Source: Thermoleophilia bacterium
GTDB lineage: Bacteria; Actinomycetota; Thermoleophilia; Gaiellales; JAICJC01
NCBI GenBank assembly: GCA_025928655.1
Contig: JAICJC010000033.1
Span: 1 to 32,042, forward strand
Direction of reading: 5' to 3'
DNA length: 32,042 nt
The notes under the pieces are model-generated. The model searched no databases. It had not been told where the DNA came from and was given only the letters and a program-made list of their open reading frames with translations. Position numbers and translations under genes: made by a program. Position 1 is the stretch's first letter. Each line of letters starts with the position of its first letter. Below, piece by piece: positions 21,096 to 28,580 of the stretch.

Positions 21096-22289
21096 CTACT
21101 CGCCGGTGAGGGCGAGGCCGGTGTCGGGATCGAAGAAGTAGAGCGACCCTGCGCCGACGCCGATCTCGATCGACTCGCCGGCGCTCATGGGGATGCGAGG
21201 GTCGAGCCGCGCGATGACGGTCGCCTGCGTCTCGCGCGAGAGCTCCTCGACCTCGGCCGCGTCCTCGACGTCGTTGGCCAGCGACGACTGGGCATCGTCA
21301 AGCGCCAGCGAGCCCTTCACCATCACGTACGCGAGGGAGTCCGATCCCAGGGCCTCGCAGAGCACGACGCCGCCCCGCAGTCGCCGCTGCGGGGGCGCGT
21401 CGCTCGTCCCCAACCGCTCCGGGCGGACGCCGACGACGACCATCGCGCCGGCGCGTGACCCCAGCGGCGGGTGGGCGGCGAGCTCCTGCTCGTCGACATC
21501 CAGGCGCTGCTCGCCGACCACGAGCCCGATCCCGTCGCCGGTGCGCTCGACCGCCGCCCGGAACAGGTTCATGGGAGGAGACCCGACGAAGCTCGCGACG
21601 AACAGGTTGGCGGGCCGGTCGTAGATCGTCTGCGGGTCGTCCACCTGCTGCAGGCGGCTGTTGCGCATCACCGCCACGCGGTCGCCGATGGTCATCGCCT
21701 CGACCTGGTCGTGGGTCACGTACAGCGTCGTTACGCCGAACCGGCGCTGGATCGCCGAGATCTCGGCCCGCATCTGCACGCGCAGCTTGGCGTCGAGGTT
21801 CGACAGAGGCTCATCCATCAGGAAGACGGCCGGTTCGCGCACGATTGCCCGGCCCATCGCGACCCGCTGGCGCTGCCCGCCGGAGAGCTGTGGCGGCTTA
21901 CGCTTGAGGTGGTTCTCGAGCCCGAGCACCCGCGCCGCCTCGCGCACCTTGCGGTCGCGCGCCTCCTTCGGCACCCGCGCCAGCCTCAGCGGGAAGTTGA
22001 TGTTGCCGTACACGGTCATGTGCGGGTAGAGGGCGTAGTTCTGGAACACCATCGCCACATCCCGCTCGCCCGGCTCGAGCTTGTTGACCACCCGATCGCC
22101 GATGTGGACCGTGCCGCTCGTGATCTCCTCGAGCCCGGCCACCATCCGCAGCGCGGTCGTCTTTCCGCACCCCGACGGGCCGACGACCACGAGCAGATGG
22201 CCGTCGTCGATGCGCAGGTTCAGGTCGGTCACGGCTCTGGTGCCGTCGGGGTAGACCTTCTCGACATCCGTCAGCACGACCTCAGCCAT
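21096..22289 (-). CDS. ugpC: ABC sugar-importer ATP-binding protein, UgpC/MsmK/MalK type
   Basis: A 397-aa ATPase. Walker A is GPSGCGKTT, the Q-loop VFQNYALYPHMTVYGNINFPL, the signature LSGGQRQRVAMGRAI, Walker B VFLMDEPLSNLDAKLRVQM, and the switch region VTHDQVEAMTIGDRVAVM. The C-terminal TOBE/MalK regulatory domain begins near residue 240 (NLFVASFVGSPPMNLFRAAV). GGAGGA precedes ATG 22289 by 5 nt. It lies 12 nt after the enolase-type gene and is the last gene of a long minus-strand operon. No permease adjoins it; the CUT1-type permeases are ~8 kb upstream at 30.2-31.9 kb. It probably energises them, though such ATPases can serve several importers. Confidence 0.94.
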   Translation of the reverse strand: MAEVVLTDVEKVYPDGTRAVTDLNLRIDDGHLLVVVGPSGCGKTTALRMVAGLEEITSGTVHIGDRVVNKLEPGERDVAMVFQNYALYPHMTVYGNINFPLRLARVPKEARDRKVREAARVLGLENHLKRKPPQLSGGQRQRVAMGRAIVREPAVFLMDEPLSNLDAKLRVQMRAEISAIQRRFGVTTLYVTHDQVEAMTIGDRVAVMRNSRLQQVDDPQTIYDRPANLFVASFVGSPPMNLFRAAVERTGDGIGLVVGEQRLDVDEQELAAHPPLGSRAGAMVVVGVRPERLGTSDAPPQRRLRGGVVLCEALGSDSLAYVMVKGSLALDDAQSSLANDVEDAAEVEELSRETQATVIARLDPRIPMSAGESIEIGVGAGSLYFFDPDTGLALTGE

Positions 22290-22301
22290 CGCCGTCCTCC
22301 A

Positions 22302-23417
22302 TCACCGATCGATCCTGTGAAATTCTATGAAGTCGCGGTCGAGCTCCCATCCGAGGCCCGGCCCCGACGGCAGCTGCACCCGCCCGGCGACCGGCATGGG
22401 GCGGTTTGCGATCATGCCCCACCACACCGGGTCGCGGTCGGGGTGGAAGCACTCCGCGTACGTCCCGTGCGCCTGGCTCGCGATCAGGTGAAGCGCCACC
22501 TGCGGCTCCTCGTGATGGCCCATCGCCACGTTGTAGGCGTGGGCGACGGCGGCGCACCGGCGCCACGCTGTGGGCCCGCCCGACCAGGACGAGTCGAAGT
22601 TGCAGACGTCGATCGACCCCGCCTCCATCAGGTCGCGGCAGCCGCTGACACTCGTCTCGGTCTGGCCGGCGCACACCGGGATCCCGCCGATCGCGCGGAC
22701 GTCGCGCAGGTCGCGGCGGTCGTTGTGCCAGCGGCACGGCTCCTCGAACCAGCGGATGCACGCACCCTCGAGCCGGCGGCAGAGCTCGATCGCCTCGGAG
22801 ACGGTGTAGCCCTGGTTGGCGTCGATCATCAGCACGAAGTCGTCGCCGCCGGCCGCTCGGGCCGCGAGCACGCGCTCGGCGTCGCGGGCGGGCGCCGCCC
22901 CGCCAACCTTCAGCTTGCAGCCGGCGAGGCCCATCTCGCGATACCCGGCGATCTCGGCCTCGATGGGCTCGTCTCCGTCGTAGTACCCGCCGATCACGAC
23001 CATCTCGACCGTGTCGCGGTAGCCGCCCCAGAGCCGCCACAGCGGCTGTCCCAGCGTCTTGCCGACCGCGTCCCACACGGCCAGGTCGGCCGCGGCCAGG
23101 GCGACGAGCCCGATCCGGCGGTCGCGCAGGATGTCGAACGTGGCGGGGTAGGCCGCCTCCCAGCACCGCTCGACCGCCAGGCAGTCCTGGCCGACCAGCC
23201 GCGGTGCCAGCTCCGACTCGAGGACCCCGACGATCGCCGCCAGCGAGGCGTCCTCGTCGCCCGCATAGGCCTCGCCGACCACCCCCGTGGAGGTGGTCAG
23301 ACGCACGAGCACCGTCGCGCGGTGGGTCATGTGGTAGGTGCTGCCGCGGAACGTGCGCCCCAGCGGCGCCCGGATCGGGATGGCCTCGAGCGACTCGATC
23401 GCCACGGCGTCGGTCAC
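22302..23417 (-). CDS. Enolase-superfamily enzyme (mandelate racemase / muconate lactonizing type)
   Basis: A 371-aa enzyme from GTG 23417 (GTGA overlap with the E1 beta stop). An N-terminal capping domain (IESLEAIPIRAPLGRTFRGSTY) precedes the barrel. The KxK motif is in GCKLKVGG, and metal ligands are in LMIDANQGY (Asp), WFEEPCRWHNDRRDL (Glu) and VCAGQTETS (Glu). A possible His-Asp dyad is DVCNFDSSWSGG plus GHHEEP. All superfamily members abstract an alpha-proton from a carboxylate and stabilise the enolate with Mg2+. Sugar-acid dehydration, racemisation or cycloisomerisation are the options. The sugar-type ABC genes and LacI nearby favour an acid-sugar or hydroxy-acid substrate. The 563-aa ORF extension is read-through in E1 beta. 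Confidence 0.9.
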   Translation of the reverse strand: MTDAVAIESLEAIPIRAPLGRTFRGSTYHMTHRATVLVRLTTSTGVVGEAYAGDEDASLAAIVGVLESELAPRLVGQDCLAVERCWEAAYPATFDILRDRRIGLVALAAADLAVWDAVGKTLGQPLWRLWGGYRDTVEMVVIGGYYDGDEPIEAEIAGYREMGLAGCKLKVGGAAPARDAERVLAARAAGGDDFVLMIDANQGYTVSEAIELCRRLEGACIRWFEEPCRWHNDRRDLRDVRAIGGIPVCAGQTETSVSGCRDLMEAGSIDVCNFDSSWSGGPTAWRRCAAVAHAYNVAMGHHEEPQVALHLIASQAHGTYAECFHPDRDPVWWGMIANRPMPVAGRVQLPSGPGLGWELDRDFIEFHRIDR

Positions 23418-24388
23418 GCGTCGATGGCCGATCTGATCCCGGCGGCGATCCTCTCGACGGACGGAAGCGTCGCCTCCTCGAGCGTGCGCGCGTAGGCGAC
23501 CGGGATCGGGTCGGCTGCGATCAGCGCCGGCTGGGCGTCGAGCAGCTCGAACCCGGCGACGGCGACGGTCGCGATCACCGCCTGGCCCCAGCTGCCCGCG
23601 GCCGGCGCCTCCTGGACGCACACCAGCCGCCCGGTGTGGCCGACGCTCGTGAGGATCGTCGCCGTGTCGAGCGGAGCGATCGTGCGCGGGTCGATCACCT
23701 CGCACGAGACGCCCTCGGCGGCCAGCTGCTCGGCGGCCTCCATCGCGCGGTGCCGCATCAATTGCGTCGCGACCACGGTCACGTCGCCGCCCTCCCGCAC
23801 CACCTCGGCGGCCCCGATCGGGAGGCCGTCGTCGCGCAACTCCCCCCTGATCCCGTACAGAGCCTTGTGCTCGAAGACGATCACCGGGTCGTCGTCGCGG
23901 ATCGCCGCCCGAAGCAGGGTGTAGGCGTCGGCCGGCGTCGCCGGCAGGCACAACTTCAGCCCGGGCGTCTGCAGGAACCAGTTCTCGACGCACTGGGAGT
24001 GCTGGGCGCCGAACCCAAGGCTCCCGCCGCCGGCCATCCGCAGGGTGGCGGGCACGGTCGTCTGGCCGCCGGACTGGAACCGGTACTTGGCCATCTGGTT
24101 CACGATCTGGTCGTAGCAGACCCCCGCGAAGTCGGCGAACATGATCTCGCCGACCGGCCGCAGGCCCGAGACGGCGGCGCCGAGCACGGTGCCGACGATG
24201 GCCTGTTCGGCGATCGGGGTGTCGCGTACGCGGACGCCGCCGAAGCGTGCGTGCAGCCCCTCGGTGGCCTTGAAGACGCCCCCGGCCGCGCCCACGTCCT
24301 CGCCGATCAGGACGACCCGCTCATCGGCCTCGAGCTCGTCGCCGAGGGCCCGGATCACCGCCTCGCGATACGTGATCGCATCGCTCAT
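23414..24388 (-). CDS. 2-oxoacid dehydrogenase E1 component, beta subunit
   Basis: A 324-aa subunit of the TPP-dependent branched-chain/pyruvate/acetoin dehydrogenase type. Characteristic blocks are ITYREAVIRALGDELEADERVVLIGEDVGAAGGVFKATEGLHARFG, RVRDTPIAEQAIVGTVLGAAVSGLRPVGEIMFADFAGVCYDQIVNQMAKYRFQSGGQ, and HSQCVENWFLQTPGLKLCLPATPADAYTLLRAAIRDDDPVIVFEHKALY. The C-terminal transketolase-like domain follows (LDTATILTSVGHTGRLVCVQEAPAAGSWGQAVIATV). ATG 24388 overlaps the alpha-subunit stop (ATGA), so the pair is made in step. No E2 or E3 gene lies in the window, so it would use those from elsewhere or act as an artificial-acceptor-type oxidoreductase. Confidence 0.93.
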   Translation of the reverse strand: MSDAITYREAVIRALGDELEADERVVLIGEDVGAAGGVFKATEGLHARFGGVRVRDTPIAEQAIVGTVLGAAVSGLRPVGEIMFADFAGVCYDQIVNQMAKYRFQSGGQTTVPATLRMAGGGSLGFGAQHSQCVENWFLQTPGLKLCLPATPADAYTLLRAAIRDDDPVIVFEHKALYGIRGELRDDGLPIGAAEVVREGGDVTVVATQLMRHRAMEAAEQLAAEGVSCEVIDPRTIAPLDTATILTSVGHTGRLVCVQEAPAAGSWGQAVIATVAVAGFELLDAQPALIAADPIPVAYARTLEEATLPSVERIAAGIRSAIDA

Positions 24389-25371
24389 GCCGGCGCCGCC
24401 CAGACGTGGTCGAAGCGGTGGCGGGGCTCAGGCTCGGGCCAGGACAGGGCCCGTTCGAGCGCACCCGCCACGGCCTCGGCGGCGGCGTGCCGGACGGCCT
24501 CGACGTCATCCTCGGAGATCGCGTCGTGGTCGGGGAGGGCCGCCGCGAAGGTCGCGATCGGGTCGTGCTGCATCCAGCGCTCCAGCTCGCCCTCGGGCCG
24601 GTAGGCCGCGGGATCGCTGCGCGAGTGGCCCATGTGCCGGTAGGTCATCGCCTCGATCATGGTCGGGCCCTCCTCGGCGGCGGCTCGGGCGCGGGCGGAC
24701 GCGACCGCGGCCCTCACGGCCAGCACGTCGTTCCCGTCGACACGCGCCGACGGCATCGCATAGCTTGCCGCCCGCCGCCACAGCTCGGTCACCGGGGTCG
24801 TCGAGGCGATCGGGGAGTACTCGCCGTAGAGGTTGTTCTCACACACGAACACCACCGGCAGCTTCCACACCGACGCCAGGTTGAGGGCCTCGTGGAACGC
24901 CCCAATGTTCGTGGTGCCGTCGCCGAAGAAGCAGACCGAGACGGAGCCCGTTCCCATCACCTGCGCCGCGAGCCCGGTGCCGCACGCGAACGGAAGATGT
25001 GAGCCGACGACCGCGAACGACCCCATCGCGCCCACCGTCAGGTCGGCGAGGTGCATCGATCCGCCGCGGCCGGCGCACACGCCGCGCTCCTTCCCCAGAA
25101 TCTCGGCCATCGAGCGGTCGAGCGGCGTGCCCATCGCGAGCACGGCGCCGTGCCCACGGTAGGTGCAGGTCATGGTGTCGCCGGGCTCGAGCGCCGAGCA
25201 CGCGCCGACGGGCACCGCCTCCTGGCCCTGGCAGAGGTGCGTCGACGCTCGCACCAGGTTGCGCTGGAAGAGCTTCATCACCTCGTCTTCGAACAGCCGG
25301 ATCTCGATCATCTGCCGCAACAGCCCGAGCAGCGCCTCGCGGTCCAGGCCGCCCCAGCGGGCCTCACTCAT
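24385..25371 (-). CDS. 2-oxoacid dehydrogenase E1 component, alpha subunit (TPP-dependent)
   Basis: A 328-aa E1 alpha subunit. It contains LLRQMIEIRLFEDEVMKLFQRNLVRASTHLCQGQEAVPVGACSAL, the YRGHGAVLAMG block, GRGGSMHLADL, and the TPP-binding motif VCFFGDGTTNIGAFHEALNLASVWKLPVVFVCENNLYGEYSP (GDG...N). The phosphorylation-loop-like region YRHMGHSRSDPAAYRPEGELERW is present. It decarboxylates a 2-oxo acid together with E1 beta. ATG 25371 overlaps the end of the VOC gene by 8 nt. The set resembles acetoin or branched-chain E1 pairs; substrate choice cannot be read. The absence of E2/E3 genes beside it is notable. Confidence 0.93.
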   Translation of the reverse strand: MSEARWGGLDREALLGLLRQMIEIRLFEDEVMKLFQRNLVRASTHLCQGQEAVPVGACSALEPGDTMTCTYRGHGAVLAMGTPLDRSMAEILGKERGVCAGRGGSMHLADLTVGAMGSFAVVGSHLPFACGTGLAAQVMGTGSVSVCFFGDGTTNIGAFHEALNLASVWKLPVVFVCENNLYGEYSPIASTTPVTELWRRAASYAMPSARVDGNDVLAVRAAVASARARAAAEEGPTMIEAMTYRHMGHSRSDPAAYRPEGELERWMQHDPIATFAAALPDHDAISEDDVEAVRHAAAEAVAGALERALSWPEPEPRHRFDHVWAAPA

Positions 25372-25846
25372 CGCCGGCGGTCTCCGGCCGCCTCGCTGGG
25401 GGTTGGAAGATCTCGACGAGGATGCCGTCGGGATCGCGCAGGTAGACGCCGAAGCCGCCGGTGTTGATGCCGGTGTCGACCTTCACCGGGGGGCTCACGA
25501 ACGTCTCGACGCCGGCGTCCAGGAGCCGCCGGTGCACGCCGGGCAGATCGTCGACGACGAAGCACAGGTGCGCGGTGCCAACGTCCCGTGGCTCGATCCG
25601 GTCGGGACGGATGCCCTCGGGGGCGAGGTATTCGAACAGCTCGAGCACGTGCCCGCTCCCGGGCACCCGCATGTGGGCCATGCGCACGTGGGCATCGGGA
25701 TAGCCGACGATCTCGGCCAGGTAGCCGCCCCGCTTCTCCTGCTGGGCGATGACCTCCATGCCGATCAGGTCGCGGTAGAAGGCGACCGAGCTGTCCAGAT
25801 CGGAGACCGTGTACCCGGTGTGGTGGATGTCGCGCGGCTCGATCAC
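25364..25846 (-). CDS. VOC family metalloenzyme (glyoxalase I / epimerase-like)
   Basis: A 160-aa VOC protein with all four typical metal positions. These are His in DIHHTGYTVSDLDSSVAFYRDLIGMEV, Glu in GHVLELFEYLAP, His in GTAHLCFVVDDLPGVHRRLLDAGVE and Glu in GVYLRDPDGILVEIFQPP. This H-E-H-E pattern fits glyoxalase I, methylmalonyl-CoA epimerase or ring-cleaving dioxygenase relatives. The start is GTG 25846, overlapping the M24 stop as GTGA; its 3' end overlaps E1 alpha. In this operon it probably handles a reactive intermediate between the M24 protein and the TPP enzyme. The other VOC protein at 2.9 kb lacks this ligand set. Confidence 0.9.
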   Translation of the reverse strand: MIEPRDIHHTGYTVSDLDSSVAFYRDLIGMEVIAQQEKRGGYLAEIVGYPDAHVRMAHMRVPGSGHVLELFEYLAPEGIRPDRIEPRDVGTAHLCFVVDDLPGVHRRLLDAGVETFVSPPVKVDTGINTGGFGVYLRDPDGILVEIFQPPARRPETAGDE

Positions 25847-27009
25847 CGAGCCCCCAGGGCGGTGCGCAGCTCGAGCCCGCCGTCATCGGTCACCAGGAAG
25901 ATGTTCTCGACCCGGGCGCCGGACACCCCATCGAAATAGACGCCCGGCTCGACCGCCAGGAGCATCCAGCGCTCGAACGGTGTGGTGTCGCTCGGGATCA
26001 GATGCGGATCCTCGAAGGCCGATACCGAGATGCCGTGGCCGCCGTGGTGGGGGAACTCGCCGCCGGGGAACGACTCCAGGATGCGCCGTTGCATCGCGTC
26101 GAACACCGCCGCGCCCGTGTTGCCCGGCACCAGCTCGCGGCCGGCCTCGGCGAGGATCTCGAGCAGGCGTTCCCGCTGCGCCGACGCGTCGGGGTTGGAG
26201 CCGACGATGTGGGTCTCGGCGGTGTCGCCGAAGTAGCCGCGCGCGCCGAGGGCGATGTCGGCGACGACGACGTCGCCGTCCTCGACGACCCGCGGGCTGG
26301 CGACGTGGATCGGGCAGCAGACCTTCGACGTGAGCGGGCCCGAGAGCATGTCGGTGAGGAACTCGATCGGGGCCCCGTTGGCGTTCTGAGCGGCGCTGAG
26401 AGCACCGGAGAAGAGCTCGATCTCGGTGATCCCCGGCTGCGCCATCTCGCCGACCGTGCGTTGCCCGAGCCACGACAGCTCGTAGGCGTGGAGCACCTTC
26501 ACGAGCTCGTCCTCGTCCTTCAGGAGCCGGATCCGCCACAGCGCCCGACTCGCGTCCACCTGCTCGGCGTCGGCATTCGCGCGGACGAGCTCCGCCATGC
26601 CGCCGATCTCGTCGCTGAAGCCGATCCGCCGTGCCGCGCGGACCACGTCGAGGCCCGCGACGACGCCTGCGAGCAGCGGTAGCGGGTTGAGGTTGATGCC
26701 GAACCCGCGATCACCGTACGGGAGCACCTCGTCCGCCTCGCCCAGCTCGCGGGCCACGGGCACCTCGTCGAGCATGACCACCAGCGTGCGGCTGCGGTCG
26801 CGGCCGATCACCACGCCGGCGGGGCCCCCGTAGTAGCGGGCGTAGCCGGCGAGGTGGGCGACGTTCACCGCCCCGAAGGCCACCGTGGCGTCGAGCGAGT
26901 GTTCGTCCATCCACTCGTTCAGCCGGTCGACCCGATGGGGCAGCCGCTCCATCGCGACCCGATCTCCGAGCGACGCGTTCGCCGTCAGACCTGTGTTGTC
27001 CAGAGCCAA
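25843..27009 (-). CDS. M24 'pita-bread' fold hydrolase (Xaa-Pro peptidase/creatinase-like), atypical active site
   Basis: A 388-aa protein from TTG 27009, fixed by an excellent AAAGGAGGA ribosome-binding site; the ORF-track start in another gene is rejected. An N-terminal creatinase-type domain (HRVDRLNEWMDEHSLDATVAFGAVNVAHLAGYARYYGGPAGVVI) precedes the catalytic domain. Five metal ligands are recognisable: Asp in VVVADIALG and GYFGDTAETH, His in GGHGIS, Glu in AVEPGVYFDG and ARVENIFLV. The usual second His of the GHGIGLxxHExP block is replaced by Phe (GHGISVSAFEDP), so ordinary aminopeptidase activity is doubtful. Catabolic relatives of this fold include creatinase, ectoine hydrolase and the DMSP lyase DddP. 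Its place in an uptake/oxidation operon suggests a small-molecule substrate. Confidence 0.9.
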   Translation of the reverse strand: MALDNTGLTANASLGDRVAMERLPHRVDRLNEWMDEHSLDATVAFGAVNVAHLAGYARYYGGPAGVVIGRDRSRTLVVMLDEVPVARELGEADEVLPYGDRGFGINLNPLPLLAGVVAGLDVVRAARRIGFSDEIGGMAELVRANADAEQVDASRALWRIRLLKDEDELVKVLHAYELSWLGQRTVGEMAQPGITEIELFSGALSAAQNANGAPIEFLTDMLSGPLTSKVCCPIHVASPRVVEDGDVVVADIALGARGYFGDTAETHIVGSNPDASAQRERLLEILAEAGRELVPGNTGAAVFDAMQRRILESFPGGEFPHHGGHGISVSAFEDPHLIPSDTTPFERWMLLAVEPGVYFDGVSGARVENIFLVTDDGGLELRTALGAR

Positions 27010-27013
27010 TTGA

Positions 27014-27022
27014 TCCTCCTTT
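27014..27022 (-). promoter_or_regulatory. Strong ribosome-binding site AAAGGAGGA that decides a TTG start
   Basis: Minus-strand AAAGGAGGATCAATTG places a near-perfect anti-Shine-Dalgarno match about 5 nt before TTG 27009. The next in-frame ATG is 19 codons further in with no such signal. It is among the strongest ribosome-binding sites in the window. Confidence 0.8.
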
Positions 27023-27038
27023 GGAACGGCGGGTGGGC

Positions 27039-27776
27039 CTACCACCAGCCGCCGTTGAGCACGAGCACCTCGCCGCTCACGTACGAGGCGTGGGCGGAGC
27101 ACAGGAACGCGACCGCCGCCGCCACGTCGTCGGGCTCGCCGATGCGGCCGACCGGGATCGCCTCGTCCATGCCGTCGGTCATGCCGGCGAGCATCGGCGT
27201 CCGCACCGCCCGCGGCGCGACCACGTTGACCAGCACCCCGTCCGCCGCGGACTCCTTTGCAAGCGCCTTGGTCAGCGCGATCACGCCGCCCTTCGAGGCG
27301 GCGTAGTGCGCGCACGACTCGGTGCCGCCGTCGATGCCGGCGCCGGACGAGATGGTGACGATGCGGCCGAATCCGGCCCGCCGCATCGGCCCGAGCGCGC
27401 GTTTGGCGCAGAGGAACGTCCCGGTGAGGTTGATGTCGATCGTGCGCGTCCACTCCGCCAGATCGAGGTCGGCGATCGGCACGGGCGTGAACACGCCGGC
27501 GCAGGTCACGAGCATTTCGACGGCTCCCAGCCGGGCCTCGGCCTCGGCAAAGGCCGCGTCAACCTGGGCCTCGTCGCGCACGTCGGCCGCGAGCGCGAGC
27601 TCGGGACCGGCGGAGCCGGCTTCCAGATCGATGCCGGCGACCCGTGCCCCCAGCTTTCGCAGCGTCTCGGTGACCGTGGCGCCGATCCCGCTCCCGGAGC
27701 CCGTGACCACTGCCACCCGCCCCGCGATCCCTTCGAGACGCATGGTGGACGCGGCCGGTGGGTGTGTCGAGGTCAT
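27039..27776 (-). CDS. SDR-family NAD(P)-dependent dehydrogenase (first of three)
   Basis: A classical short-chain dehydrogenase of 245 aa from ATG 27776; MRLEGIAGRV at 27743 is an equally possible start, and neither has a good ribosome-binding site. The cofactor motif is VVTGSGSGIG, and the acidic residue after strand 2 (VAGIDLEAG) suggests NAD over NADP. The active site has Ser in IVTISSGAG and YxxxK in HYAASKGG. The C-terminus ends VSGEVLVLNGGWW, the usual SDR closing block. It follows the second SDR gene by 5 nt and precedes the M24 gene by 29 nt. The likely role is oxidation of a hydroxyl group on the imported compound or an intermediate. The ORF extension to 28031 is read-through. Confidence 0.9.
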   Translation of the reverse strand: MTSTHPPAASTMRLEGIAGRVAVVTGSGSGIGATVTETLRKLGARVAGIDLEAGSAGPELALAADVRDEAQVDAAFAEAEARLGAVEMLVTCAGVFTPVPIADLDLAEWTRTIDINLTGTFLCAKRALGPMRRAGFGRIVTISSGAGIDGGTESCAHYAASKGGVIALTKALAKESAADGVLVNVVAPRAVRTPMLAGMTDGMDEAIPVGRIGEPDDVAAAVAFLCSAHASYVSGEVLVLNGGWW

Positions 27777-27781
27777 CCGGG

Positions 27782-28555
27782 TCAGCCCGCCGGAATCGAC
27801 GTCAGCGCGCCGTCTATGGCGATCGTGCTTCCGTTCACGTACGCCGCCGCGTCCGACGCGAGGTAGACGGCCAGGGCGCCCACGTCGGCGGGCGTGCCCA
27901 GTCGCTTGGCGGGCACGAGGTCGAGATAGAACGGCTCGTCGATGACTCCGCGGGCGACGTCGGAGTCCCACATCGGCGTCCGCAGCACCCCGGGGGCGAT
28001 GGCGTTGCACCGCACCCCGTGCTCGGCCCACTCCCCCGCGGCGATCTTGGTCATCATGATCACCGCCGCCTTGGCCGAGCAGTAGGTCATCCGCCCCGGG
28101 TTGGGCGAGTAGCCGCGGATGGAGGAGATATTGATCACCGATCCCGATCCCTGCTCGATCATGATCCGGCCCGCCGCGCGCATGCAGAAGAACACGCCCG
28201 TCTGCATCACCGCGATCGACTCGAGCCAGTCCTCGTCGGAGACCTCGTGGGTGTGCGGTCCGATGCGGCTGATGCCGGCGTTGTTCACGACGATGTCGAG
28301 CCGGCCGAGGTCGGAGACGGCCGCCGCGAACGTGCGGTCGACCTGATCGCTCTTCGAGACGTCGGTGGGATAGGCGCGGGCGCGCACTCCGGCCTGCGAC
28401 AGCTCGCTGGCGGCGACCTCCGCCGACTCGGCGTTGATCTCGGCGACCGCGACGTCGGCGCCCGCTTCGGCGAGGGCCTGCGCGATGCCGCGGCCCAGCC
28501 CGGTGCCGGCGCCCGTCACGAGCGCTACCTTGCCTTGCAGGACTTCACTCAACAT
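27782..28555 (-). CDS. SDR-family NAD(P)-dependent dehydrogenase (second of three)
   Basis: A 257-aa classical SDR. It has VALVTGAGTGLGRGIAQAL for the dinucleotide, AVAEINAE with acidic Glu favouring NAD, NNAGISRIG, and Ser in INISSIRGYSP. YCSAK is the catalytic Tyr-Lys pair, followed by NAIAPGVLRTPM. The listed ATG 28555 is only ~3 nt after GGAGG; the next codon, TTG 28552, has better spacing and may be the true start. It is 25 nt after iclR and 5 nt before the next SDR gene, so probably co-transcribed with both. It differs clearly in sequence from the other two SDRs, so separate steps are more likely than redundancy. Confidence 0.9.
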   Translation of the reverse strand: MLSEVLQGKVALVTGAGTGLGRGIAQALAEAGADVAVAEINAESAEVAASELSQAGVRARAYPTDVSKSDQVDRTFAAAVSDLGRLDIVVNNAGISRIGPHTHEVSDEDWLESIAVMQTGVFFCMRAAGRIMIEQGSGSVINISSIRGYSPNPGRMTYCSAKAAVIMMTKIAAGEWAEHGVRCNAIAPGVLRTPMWDSDVARGVIDEPFYLDLVPAKRLGTPADVGALAVYLASDAAAYVNGSTIAIDGALTSIPAG

Positions 28556-28580
28556 ACACCTCCGATCGACGAGTGTCCGG

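Noticed and set aside
22316-22331. TGAAATTCTATGAA as an IclR-like site
   Set aside because: It lies inside the coding end of the enolase-type gene (DFIEFHR codons) and is not positioned to regulate a promoter.
21471-23495. 674-aa plus-strand ORF opposite the ATPase and enolase-type genes
   Set aside because: Spans two well-defined genes on the other strand in one shadow frame and shows no domain.
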